In this document: positions 1-6,547 of the stretch, in pieces
Layout of the letters: each line of letters starts with the position of its first letter
How positions within the stretch are numbered: the stretch's first letter is position 1
From: Pseudomonadota bacterium
Lineage (GTDB): Bacteria; Desulfobacterota; Desulfovibrionia; Desulfovibrionales; Desulfovibrionaceae
Direction: 5' to 3'
DNA: 6,955 nt
NCBI GenBank assembly: GCA_023453335.1
Contig: JAEXTU010000173.1
Location: 1 to 6,955 of the forward strand
Notes under the pieces: generated by a model
The model's input: the letters and a program-made list of their open reading frames with translations, nothing else
What the model was told of the DNA's origin: nothing
Database searches by the model: none
Program-made: the position numbers and the translations under genes

Positions 1-1
1 C

Positions 2-592
2 GCGGGCGGGGCGGTGGCCACCGCCCGGCCGGACCTGGATGGCGCGGTGCGCCGCCTGCGCAACCACGGCATCGCCACCGACGCCCGCCAGCGCGAGGCC
101 GCGGGCACCTGGTACTACGAGATGCAGGAACTGGGCTTCAACTACCGGCTCTGCGACATCTCCTGCGCCCTGGGCCTGTCCCAGCTCGGGAAGCTTCCGG
201 CCTGGCTGGCCCGGCGGCGGGAGCTGGCCGCCCGCTACGCCGAACTGCTGGCCCCGCTCGCCGGGGTCGAGCCCCTGGCCCTGCTGCCCGGCCGCGAGCA
301 CGCCTGGCATCTCTACGTGGTCCAGCTGGCCCCGGAACTGGCCGGCGAGGGCCGCCGCCGGGTGTTCGAGCACCTGCGCGGGGTGGGCATCGGGGTCAAC
401 GTGCACTACGTCCCGGTGCACCTGCACCCGTACTACCGGAAGAATCTCGGCACCGGCCCGGGCCTGTGCCCGCACGCCGAGGCCGCCTACGAGCGGATCG
501 TCAGCCTGCCCATGTACCCCGGCCTGTCCGACGCGGACCAGGACCGGGTGGCGGCGGCCCTGGCCGAGGCCCTGCGCCGGGCGGCCAGCTAG
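2..592 (+). CDS. pseC: PseC-like PLP aminotransferase (C-terminal part)
   Basis: PseC transfers an amino group from glutamate to C4 of a UDP-4-keto-6-deoxy-L-HexNAc sugar, the second step of pseudaminic acid synthesis in the cytoplasm. The gene is cut by the left edge; 196 residues remain, about half of the usual ~380-390. The fragment opens with AGGAVAT, which in this DegT/DnrJ/EryC1/StrS fold lies just after the PLP-binding lysine, so that lysine is outside the window. Visible family motifs are RNHGI (residues 20-24 of the fragment), WYYEMQELGFNYRLCDI (37-53), ALGLSQL (56-62), HLYVV (103-107), HYVPVHLHPYYRK (135-147) and LPMYPGLSDADQ (169-180). The WYYE-LGFNYR block and the HYVPVHLHPYYR block are what I recall as typical of PseC rather than of other sugar aminotransferases such as LegC or ArnB. 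It ends in TAG, 9 bases before the aldo/keto reductase gene. A GTG at base 14 is internal, not a start. The family is certain; the exact substrate is inferred. Confidence 0.88.
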   Translation, partial: AGGAVATARPDLDGAVRRLRNHGIATDARQREAAGTWYYEMQELGFNYRLCDISCALGLSQLGKLPAWLARRRELAARYAELLAPLAGVEPLALLPGREHAWHLYVVQLAPELAGEGRRRVFEHLRGVGIGVNVHYVPVHLHPYYRKNLGTGPGLCPHAEAAYERIVSLPMYPGLSDADQDRVAAALAEALRRAAS

Positions 593-601
593 GAAGACGC
601 C

Positions 602-1486
602 ATGGAGCTCGGACTGGGCACGGTGCAGTTCGGCCTGGACTACGGAGTGTCCAATGCGTCGGGGCGCACCCCGGAGCCCGAGGTGCGTCGCATCCTCGAA
701 CTGGCCGCGGGGAGCGGCCTGCGGGTCCTGGACACCGCCGCGGCCTACGGCGAGAGCGAGTCCGTGCTCGGCCGCTGCCTGCCCGGGGCCGGGGATTTCC
801 TGGTCATCACCAAGACCGCGCCCCTGGGCCAGGCCCGCGGCGAGGCCGCCGCGCCCGGTCTGGTGCGCGAGGGCTTCGCCCGCTCCCTCGCGCGCCTGGG
901 CCTGCCCGCGGTGGACGGCCTCTTGGCCCACCACGCCGCAGACCTGCTCGGCCCGGGCGGGGACGCCGTCTTCGCGGTGTTGGACGGCCTGCGCCGGGAG
1001 GGCCTGGCCCGCAGGATCGGCCTGTCCGTCTATTCCGGGGAGGATATCGACGCCGCCCTGGCCCGCTTCGATATCGACCTCATCCAGGTGCCGGCGAACG
1101 TGCTGGACCAGCGCCTGGTCTCCGGCGGCCAGCTCGCCCGGCTCAAGGCCCGCGGGGTGGAGGTGCACGTGCGCTCGGTGTTTTTGCAGGGGCTCCTGCT
1201 CCTGGACCCGGCCGCGGCCCCGGCCTATTTCGCGCCGGTGCGCCCGCGCCTGGCCGCCTGGCGGCAGGCCCTGGACGAGGCCGGGCTCACCCCGGCCCAG
1301 GGCGCCCTGGCCTTTGCCCGCTCCCTGGACGCGGACGTGGTGCTGGTGGGCGTGGAGAACGCGGCGCAACTGGCGGCCAACGTCTCCGACTATGCCGCGG
1401 CGCAGGGCGCGGGCCTGGACTTCGCCGCCTTTGCCCTCAACGACGAGAAGTACGTGAACCCCGGCAAGTGGGAGCTGGCCGCATGA
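602..1486 (+). CDS. Aldo/keto reductase family protein
   Basis: This is a 294-residue soluble TIM-barrel oxidoreductase that presumably reduces a keto or aldehyde group with NAD(P)H. It begins LGTVQFGLDYGVSN (5-18), typical of the family branch found in polysaccharide loci. The catalytic tetrad is readable: D44 in LDTAAAYG, Y49 in the same motif, K71 in ITKTAP, and H110 (or H111) in LLAHHAADLL. RSVFLQGLLLL (191-201) and the C-terminal NPGKW (286-290) are also typical of this branch. Length is normal and no key residue is missing. The ATG at 602 has AGGAAG at 591-596 with a 5-base spacer, which overlaps the pseC stop. The stop overlaps the next start (ATGA). There is no standard step for such an enzyme in the pseudaminic acid pathway, so it may reduce a 4-keto intermediate or act on a pathway variant. 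The fold is secure; the substrate is unknown. Confidence 0.9.
   Translation: MELGLGTVQFGLDYGVSNASGRTPEPEVRRILELAAGSGLRVLDTAAAYGESESVLGRCLPGAGDFLVITKTAPLGQARGEAAAPGLVREGFARSLARLGLPAVDGLLAHHAADLLGPGGDAVFAVLDGLRREGLARRIGLSVYSGEDIDAALARFDIDLIQVPANVLDQRLVSGGQLARLKARGVEVHVRSVFLQGLLLLDPAAAPAYFAPVRPRLAAWRQALDEAGLTPAQGALAFARSLDADVVLVGVENAAQLAANVSDYAAAQGAGLDFAAFALNDEKYVNPGKWELAA
1470..1474 (+). promoter_or_regulatory. Ribosome binding site for the 1483 start
   Basis: GGGAG lies 8 bases before the ATG at 1483, inside the end of the reductase gene. It supports 1483 as the true start, although the same frame stays open back to base 466. The upstream part of that frame has an Arg/Gly/Pro-rich shadow composition. 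Confidence 0.6.
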
Positions 1487-3300
1487 GCCGGCACACGGTC
1501 ATCGAGAGCCTGGCCGCCTTCGAGGCGGTGTCGGCCGCCGGCCTGCCCGGGACCCGGGTGTGGTGGACCACCTCCCCGGTGCTCCTGGCCGAGCTGCCCC
1601 GGCGCGGCGAGGCGGCGCGTTCGCCCGAGGAGGGCCTGCCCCAGGAGCAGTCCGACGCCCTGGGCCGCTGGTCCTACGAGCTGTCCTGGGACCTCTGCGG
1701 CCGGCTGAACGATCTGTGCGCCTGGCGGGACTTCGTGGATCTGCGCCTGTCCCTGGCCCAGTCCCTGCAGCGCCTGTACTTCGCCGGTGCCTACAAGGGC
1801 CTGCTCCTCTCCCGGGTGCTGGAGGCGGCCAGGGGCGAGGCGGACGTGGCCGGGGACCCGGCCCTGCGGACCGCGGACCTCATGCCCCAGTTCGGCCGCT
1901 TCGACACGGTGTACGCCCACCTGGCCGAGCGCATGGGCCTGCCCCTGCTGCGCCACTCCTTGGACTACGCCCACCTGCGCCGCATGGAGGCCCAGGTGGT
2001 GCACCGCCGGCTGGGCGCGGCCGAGAAGCTCCTGAGCCTGCTCACCAACACCCCGGCCACCTTCCTGGTCAAGCTCTGGCGTACCCTGGCCCGCCGGGGC
2101 GCGGCCCCGACCCTGCTCGGCCTGCCCGGCGGCCGGCGCTGCTGGGTGTACAAGGACAACGAACTGTTGGACCAGAGCCTGTTCCCGCTGCTCCTGCGCG
2201 GGGCGCGGGTGGGGCATTTGCCCGCGGTTCGGCCCCCGGACTGCCCGGCCTCGGCCGAGCCCCTGCCCGACGAGGCCGCGGTGGAGACGGCCTTCCGGGA
2301 GTGCCTTGCCGAACACTGGGCCGCCCAGTCCGCCCCGGACTTCGCGGCCAGGCAGGCCTGTGCGGACATGCTTCTTACGCGCACCATTTCCAGCCTGCGC
2401 ACCCTGCGCGCCTCCCTGCCCGCCCTGGCCGGGTACTGCGAGGCCCTGGCCCAGCCCCTGCGTCCGGGCGACACGGTGCTCACCAACCTGCTCTCCGGCG
2501 CGGTGGAGTTCGCCTTCTTCTCCTGGCTGAAGCACCAGGGTTTCCGGGTGGCCTCCTTCGAGCACGGCCTGACCATGGGCCTGGCCCGGGTCATGGACTG
2601 GGAGGCCCGCTACGCCAGCGTGCGCGCCGGAGACGTGGGCATGTACCACTCCCGGGCGGCCATGGCCGCGGTGGCCCCGCACGCCCCGGGCCAGGAGCAG
2701 GTGCTGGCCGGCCTCACCCAGGTGGCCCGGCGGGTGCCCCTGCGGCCCCTCTCCCGCCTGCTGGCCCGGCGCATGCTGGGACTCCCCGGGAGCGGGCACG
2801 TGGTCATGTACGTGGCCGACCTGGACCGCAACAACGCGGCGCACGGCCCCCACGTGGAGAACGACCTGCAGTTCGCGGCCAAGACCCGCTCCGCCCTGCG
2901 CGCCCTGTCCCGGGCCTTTCCCGACTCCACGGTGCTGGCCAAGCTCTACCCCACCCAGCGCTACGTGGACTGCTGCCTGTTCGCGGACACCGCGGCCGAG
3001 ATGCCCAATGTCCGCCTGGTGCGGGACATGGATTTCCGCTTCATCCGGGCCGCGGCCGACCTCATCGTGCTGAGCAACGCCCAGAGCACCCTGGGCTGGG
3101 TGGCGGGCGCGGGCTGCCCGGCCATCTTCCTGGAATATCCCTGGGCCCCGGTTAGCCTGCCCGGCCTGGCCCTGGGCGACCTGGAGCGCGGCCTGGCCGC
3201 GCAGGCCGGGGGCACGGCCATCCTCCTGGACTGCGCCCGCCTGGTGGAGCGGCCGGAGGCCGGCTGGGCCGGCAGGCTCCTGGGCCAAAGGAAGAACTGA
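1483..3300 (+). CDS. Putative GT-B-like surface carbohydrate transferase, unassigned family
   Basis: I do not recognise this 605-residue protein as a named family. No signal peptide or membrane segment is visible, so it is probably cytoplasmic or peripheral. The N-terminal third (VWWTTSPVLLAEL at 27-39) resembles the start of a nucleotide-sugar transferase Rossmann domain and is followed by a largely helical middle. The C-terminal half looks like a second Rossmann domain: TVLTNLLSGAVEFAFF (331-346), GFRVASFEHGLTMG (353-366), HVVMYVADLDRN (439-450), TVLAKLYPTQRY (483-494) and LIVLSNAQSTLGWVAGAGCP (527-546), followed by AIFLEYP. An xHG motif after a strand, plus a late 'S-N-x-x-S-T-x-G-W... G-x-P-x-I-F-L-E' block, recalls capsule and O-antigen transferases of GT-B type, where the late loop contacts the phosphate of the donor. 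The start is fixed by the ATGA overlap with the reductase and a GGGAG 8 bases upstream. Its place between Pse-type genes makes a nonulosonate transferase plausible, but that is inference. Confidence 0.7.
   Translation: MSRHTVIESLAAFEAVSAAGLPGTRVWWTTSPVLLAELPRRGEAARSPEEGLPQEQSDALGRWSYELSWDLCGRLNDLCAWRDFVDLRLSLAQSLQRLYFAGAYKGLLLSRVLEAARGEADVAGDPALRTADLMPQFGRFDTVYAHLAERMGLPLLRHSLDYAHLRRMEAQVVHRRLGAAEKLLSLLTNTPATFLVKLWRTLARRGAAPTLLGLPGGRRCWVYKDNELLDQSLFPLLLRGARVGHLPAVRPPDCPASAEPLPDEAAVETAFRECLAEHWAAQSAPDFAARQACADMLLTRTISSLRTLRASLPALAGYCEALAQPLRPGDTVLTNLLSGAVEFAFFSWLKHQGFRVASFEHGLTMGLARVMDWEARYASVRAGDVGMYHSRAAMAAVAPHAPGQEQVLAGLTQVARRVPLRPLSRLLARRMLGLPGSGHVVMYVADLDRNNAAHGPHVENDLQFAAKTRSALRALSRAFPDSTVLAKLYPTQRYVDCCLFADTAAEMPNVRLVRDMDFRFIRAAADLIVLSNAQSTLGWVAGAGCPAIFLEYPWAPVSLPGLALGDLERGLAAQAGGTAILLDCARLVERPEAGWAGRLLGQRKN
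3289..3294 (+). promoter_or_regulatory. Ribosome binding site for the asparagine synthase-family gene
   Basis: AGGAAG lies 8 bases before the ATG at 3303, within the last codons of the preceding gene. It confirms that translation begins at the Met directly before Cys2, as required for a free N-terminal catalytic cysteine after Met removal. Confidence 0.65.
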
Positions 3301-3302
3301 CC

Positions 3303-5231
3303 ATGTGCGGCATCGCGGCCATACTGCATACGGCCCCGGGCGCGGCCCCGGTGCGCCAGGAGGAGCTGGACGGCCTGGTCCGGGTCCTGGCCCCGCGCGG
3401 CCCGGACGCCACCGGGACCTGGCTGGCCGCGGACAACCGGCGCGGCCTGGCCCACACTCGCCTGGCCACCCAGGACGCCCGGCCCGAGGCCAATCAACCT
3501 ATTTGGGAAGCCACCGGCCGGGTGGTGGTGGCCTTCAACGGCGAGGTCTACAACCACGACGACCTGCGCCGCGAACTCATGGGCCTGGGCTACGCGTTCC
3601 GCACCCGCAGCGACTCCGAGGTGCTGCCCAACGCCTGGCTGGCCTGGGGGCCGGCCATGCTGCCCCGGCTCAAGGGGCAGTTCGCCTTCGTGCTCTGCGA
3701 CACCGCCACCGGCGATACCCTGGCGGCCCGCGACCCCTTGGGCATCTGCCCGCTCTACGCCCGCGAGCTGGACGGCCGGCTGCACCTGGCCTCCACGGTG
3801 GAGGCCCTGCTCTCCCTGCCCGGCCCCCGGCCGGGCCTGGACCTCCAGGCCGCGGCGGACTTCTTCGTCATGGACAGCGCGGGCTGGGGCCGCACCGTGG
3901 TGGCGGGGATATCTTCGGTGCGGGCCGGGCACGGCTACCATTTCCAGGCCGGCGAGCCCGCCGCCCTGTATCGCCACTACGCGCTTACCCCGGAACTCTT
4001 CGCCCCGGACACGGGCCGAAGCGAGGCCGACTGGGTGGAGGCGGTGCGCGCCGAGCTGCTGGCCGCGGCCGCGGCCTGCATGCGTGGGGACAAGGAGGCC
4101 GGGGTCTACCTCTCAGGAGGGGTGGACTCCCTGGCCGTGCAGGCCCTGGTCAAGCTGGCCTATCCCGAGCTTCGGGTGCAGACCTTCTCGGCCGGGTTCG
4201 CCCACGTGCTGGACAACGAGGTGGTGGGCGAGCTGCCCTTTGCCCGCAGGATGGCCGAGTTCTTCGGCACCACCCACCACGAGGTGGTGGTCACCGACCG
4301 CCACCTCGTCGAATCCATGGGCCGCTTCGACCTGCCGGCCGAGAGCATCCTGCCCACGGTGGTCCGGCTCCTGGCGGCCGAGGCTGCCTCGGCCGGGGTG
4401 GGCGTGACCCTTTCCGGCGAGGGCTCGGACGAGATATTCTTCGGCTACGACCACGGCCTGGCCGCCCTGGGCTTCCTGGACCCGGCCTTTGCCTGGCTGC
4501 GTGAGCGCTACGTCCTGCGCGGGGATTACGCCCGGGGCCTGGACCCGGCCACAGCCAGCCTGGAGGACGTGTTTAGGGGCGGCGGAGTGAACATCGACCT
4601 GGACAACGCCCGGCAGTCGCTCTTCTCCCCGGCCGCGGCCGCCGCCCGCCCGGCCCGGGACTGGGCCGGCACGGTGCTGGGCGAGATCCGCGCCGCCGCG
4701 CCCGGCGCGGCCGTGGACCAGCTCATCATGGGCCTGGACCTCTGGCACAAGCTGCCCGAGAACTTCCTGCGCCGGGGCGAGGGGCCGAGCATGGCCCAGG
4801 GCGTGGAGATGCGCTTCCCCTTCCTGTGGCCGGACCTACTGGGCCTCCTGCGCCGCATGCCCGCGGCGGTGCGGGTGGGCGACGGCGTGACCTCCAAGCC
4901 CATCCTGCGCAAGGCCCTGGCCGGCATCCTGCCCCCCGAGGCCCTGGCCCAGCCCAAGAGCCCCTTCGGCCTGCCCACCTCGCGGCGCACCTATTTCCCG
5001 GGTTCGGCCGCGGGCTTCGACCGGCCGGCCTACCAGCATTTCTTCCATAAGCACCTGCCGGTCCTGGCCGAGATGGTGCGCGGCGGGGCCTATCGCCGGG
5101 AGGGGCTCCTGGCCGACGCGTTCCTGGAAAAACGGCTGGCCGTGCAGCGCGACCCGGACACTGCCGGGTTCGACCCCTTCCTCTGGAAGCTGTGGAGCTT
5201 CGCGGCCTGGTACGAGAGGGTATTGGCATGA
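3303..5231 (+). CDS. Asparagine synthase-family glutamine amidotransferase
   Basis: This 642-residue two-domain enzyme uses glutamine and ATP to turn a carboxylate into an amide. The N-terminal glutaminase domain starts MCGIAAIL, with Cys2 as the nucleophile after Met removal. It contains RGPDATG (32-38), R53 in HTRLA, FNGEVYNH (78-85), D104 in RSDSEV and RDPLGICPLY (143-152). The C-terminal synthetase domain has the PP-loop SGGVDS (271-276) for ATP, SGEGSDEIFFGY (371-382) with the conserved glutamate, RRGEGPSMAQGVEMRFPFL (490-508) and SKPILRKAL (531-539). All catalytic residues appear intact. It is longer than E. coli AsnB (554 residues), as is common for AsnB relatives in polysaccharide loci. 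The start is 2 bases after the previous stop. Family knowledge includes WbpS-type members that amidate sugar uronic acids in O-antigen synthesis. A role in modifying a sugar carboxylate, such as that of a nonulosonate or uronate, therefore fits this context better than free asparagine synthesis. The family is certain; the acceptor is unknown. Confidence 0.92.
   Translation: MCGIAAILHTAPGAAPVRQEELDGLVRVLAPRGPDATGTWLAADNRRGLAHTRLATQDARPEANQPIWEATGRVVVAFNGEVYNHDDLRRELMGLGYAFRTRSDSEVLPNAWLAWGPAMLPRLKGQFAFVLCDTATGDTLAARDPLGICPLYARELDGRLHLASTVEALLSLPGPRPGLDLQAAADFFVMDSAGWGRTVVAGISSVRAGHGYHFQAGEPAALYRHYALTPELFAPDTGRSEADWVEAVRAELLAAAAACMRGDKEAGVYLSGGVDSLAVQALVKLAYPELRVQTFSAGFAHVLDNEVVGELPFARRMAEFFGTTHHEVVVTDRHLVESMGRFDLPAESILPTVVRLLAAEAASAGVGVTLSGEGSDEIFFGYDHGLAALGFLDPAFAWLRERYVLRGDYARGLDPATASLEDVFRGGGVNIDLDNARQSLFSPAAAAARPARDWAGTVLGEIRAAAPGAAVDQLIMGLDLWHKLPENFLRRGEGPSMAQGVEMRFPFLWPDLLGLLRRMPAAVRVGDGVTSKPILRKALAGILPPEALAQPKSPFGLPTSRRTYFPGSAAGFDRPAYQHFFHKHLPVLAEMVRGGAYRREGLLADAFLEKRLAVQRDPDTAGFDPFLWKLWSFAAWYERVLA
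5214..5220 (+). promoter_or_regulatory. Ribosome binding site for the acetyltransferase
   Basis: GAGAGGG lies 7 bases before the ATG at 5228. It decides between this start and an in-frame ATG at 5192, which sits deep inside the upstream gene and would add twelve residues without family resemblance. Confidence 0.6.
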
Positions 5232-5779
5232 ACGCTTCCCAAGCCGTGGTGCACGGGCGACGCCTGGAGCTGCGCGCCCTGGTGCCCGACGACGCGACCG
5301 AGGCCTACGTGCGCTGGCTCAACGACCCGGAGACCGTGCGCTTCACCGAGGCCCGGCACATGACCCACACCCTGGAGAGCGTGCGCGCCTACGTGGCGGG
5401 CTGCGCGGCCCGGGGCAACGACCACCTGCTGGGCATCTTCGAGCTGGCCGGCGGCCGGCACGTGGGCAACATCAAGATCGGGCCGGTGAACAGACACCAC
5501 CAGAGCGCCAGCGTGGGGCTCATCATCGGCGAGAAGGCCCGCTGGGGCCGGGGCTACGCCACCGAGGCCATCGCCCTGGCCGCGCGCTATTCCTTCACCG
5601 CGCTGGGCCTGCACAAGCTCACCGCCGGGGTCATCGAGGGCAATGAGGCCTCCCTGCGCGCCTTCGAGAAGAACGGGTTCATGGTGGAGGGCGTGCGTCG
5701 CCGTCAGAACTTCTGCGAGGGCCGCTTCCGCGACGAAACCATGCTGGGCCTCCTGGCCGAGGAGTGGGAACATGCGTGA
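5228..5779 (+). CDS. GNAT N-acetyltransferase, PseH/RimJ-RimL-like
   Basis: This 183-residue cytoplasmic enzyme is expected to move an acetyl group from acetyl-CoA to an amine. The GNAT fold is visible: strand-forming LELRALVPDD (13-22), YVRWLNDPETVRFTE (27-41) near the N-terminus, HVGNIKIGPVN (78-88), and the CoA pyrophosphate-binding motif ARWGRGYATEA (104-114), which matches the R/Q-x-x-G-x-G/A pattern. NEASLRAFEKNGF (139-151) is the usual motif B of RimJ/RimL-type members. In this operon the natural acceptor is the 4-amino group installed by the PseC-like enzyme, which would make it a PseH functional equivalent. B. subtilis SpsD in the spore polysaccharide operon would be another analogue. 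Its start overlaps the stop of the amidotransferase gene (ATGA), and a GAGAGGG motif precedes it. Its own stop overlaps the next start by 8 bases. Because RimJ/RimL-type enzymes use many acceptors, including protein N-termini, the gene symbol is withheld. Confidence 0.85.
   Translation: MNASQAVVHGRRLELRALVPDDATEAYVRWLNDPETVRFTEARHMTHTLESVRAYVAGCAARGNDHLLGIFELAGGRHVGNIKIGPVNRHHQSASVGLIIGEKARWGRGYATEAIALAARYSFTALGLHKLTAGVIEGNEASLRAFEKNGFMVEGVRRRQNFCEGRFRDETMLGLLAEEWEHA
5759..5764 (+). promoter_or_regulatory. Ribosome binding site for the cytidylyltransferase
   Basis: GAGGAG lies 7 bases before the ATG at 5772. It supports that start over an in-frame ATG at 5643, which would prepend an Arg/Ala/Ser-rich shadow of the acetyltransferase gene. 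Confidence 0.65.
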
Positions 5780-6539
5780 GCAGGGCAGGGTGGTGGCCAT
5801 CCTCCAGGCCCGGATGTCGTCCACCCGGCTGCCGGGCAAGGTGCTGAAACCCATTCTGGGCCGGCCCATGCTGGCCCTGCAGCTGGAGCGCCTGGCCCGC
5901 TGCACGCGGCTGGACGACCTGGTGGTGGCCACCAGCGACCGGCCGGACGACGACCCCGTGGCCGACCTCTGCGCCTCCGAGGGGGTGCCCTGCTTCCGGG
6001 GCAGCCTGCCCGACGTGCTGGACCGCTTCACCCTGTGCGCCCGGAAGTATTGCGCGGACCACGTGGTGCGCCTCACCGGAGACTGCCCGCTCATCGACCC
6101 GGCCTTCGTGGACCTGCTGGTGGACTTCTATTTCGACCAGTGCGTGGCCTACGCCACCTACTGCCGGCCGCCCCGCCTGCCCGACGGCCTGGACGCGGAG
6201 ATATTCGCCTTCTCCGCCCTGGAGGCGGCCTGGAACGAGGGCCGCGACCCCTTCGAGCGGGAGCACGTGACCCCGTTCATCGTGCGCCGGCCCGAGCGCT
6301 TTCCCGCGGCCAACTGGGCGTACCGGGAGGACCTCTCCCACCTGCGCTGGACCGTGGACGAGCCCGAGGACTTCGCCTTCGCGACCCGGGTGTACGAGGA
6401 GCTCTACCCGGCCAATCCGGCCTTCGCCATGCAGGACGTGCTGGACCTCCTGGCCCGCAGGCCCGAGCTGGCCGCCATCAACATCATGCACAAACGCAAG
6501 CCCGGCTGCGAGGCCAAACCCGCGCCGGCCATCAAGTGA
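5772..6539 (+). CDS. spsF: SpsF-type cytidylyltransferase (CMP-sugar synthetase-like)
   Basis: This 255-residue nucleotidyltransferase probably joins CMP (from CTP) to a sugar acid, giving the donor for a glycosyltransferase. The sequence carries the nucleotide-binding motif QARMSSTRLPGKVL (12-25), then LDDLVVATSD (47-56), VVRLTGDCPLIDP (98-110) with D104 as a likely metal ligand, LPDGLDAEIF (136-145), EREHVTPFI (162-170) and LRWTVDEPEDF (191-201). These are the hallmarks of the SpsF family (named after the B. subtilis spore coat polysaccharide operon). The branch is distinct from NeuA/PseF proper, which open with a PARGGSK-like motif. The C-terminus ends in a short Lys/Pro/Ala-rich tail after INIMHKR (236-242). 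The gene overlaps the acetyltransferase by 8 bases (ATGCGTGA), and GAGGAG lies 7 bases before its ATG. With PseC-like and GNAT neighbours it may fill the PseF role. SpsF proteins are poorly characterised biochemically, so the exact nucleotide and sugar are inferred. Confidence 0.88.
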   Translation: MREQGRVVAILQARMSSTRLPGKVLKPILGRPMLALQLERLARCTRLDDLVVATSDRPDDDPVADLCASEGVPCFRGSLPDVLDRFTLCARKYCADHVVRLTGDCPLIDPAFVDLLVDFYFDQCVAYATYCRPPRLPDGLDAEIFAFSALEAAWNEGRDPFEREHVTPFIVRRPERFPAANWAYREDLSHLRWTVDEPEDFAFATRVYEELYPANPAFAMQDVLDLLARRPELAAINIMHKRKPGCEAKPAPAIK

Positions 6540-6547
6540 GACCTGCC

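Noticed and set aside
1043..1078. Direct repeat GATATCGAC at 1043-1051 and 1070-1078
   Set aside because: It lies within the reductase gene and encodes Asp-Ile-Asp twice by normal codon use. It is too short and isolated to suggest a regulatory or mobile function.
39..1457. 472-residue + strand open frame
   Set aside because: It is a shadow of the PseC-like and reductase genes, with repetitive Ala/Arg/Pro/Ser/Trp composition and no family motif, as expected in very GC-rich DNA.
466..1482. In-frame upstream extension of the 605-residue gene (total 944 residues)
   Set aside because: The upstream translation is Arg/Gly/Pro-rich and lies over the aminotransferase and reductase genes in another frame. 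The ATGA overlap and GGGAG motif give a better start at 1483.
1560..3155. 531-residue + strand open frame
   Set aside because: It is a Gly/Pro/Arg/Ala-rich shadow, fully inside the transferase-like gene, and has no motifs.
1390..3288. 632-residue antisense open frame
   Set aside because: It is Gly/Gln/His/Pro/Ala-rich, antisense to the transferase-like gene, with no recognisable motif. Long antisense frames are common at this GC.
2961..3977. 338-residue antisense open frame spanning the junction of two genes
   Set aside because: It has shadow composition and runs across the end of one well-supported gene and the start of another on the opposite strand.
5192..5227. Earlier ATG for the acetyltransferase
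   Set aside because: It would overlap the amidotransferase coding end by 40 bases and add residues without resemblance to the family. The ATGA start with its own Shine-Dalgarno fits better.
5090..6094. 334-residue antisense open frame
   Set aside because: It overlaps three well-supported genes on the other strand and shows no domain motif.
593..6547. Search for promoters, terminators or small RNA genes between genes
   Set aside because: The longest intergenic gap is 9 bases, so there is no space for a terminator hairpin, riboswitch or independent RNA gene outside coding sequence.
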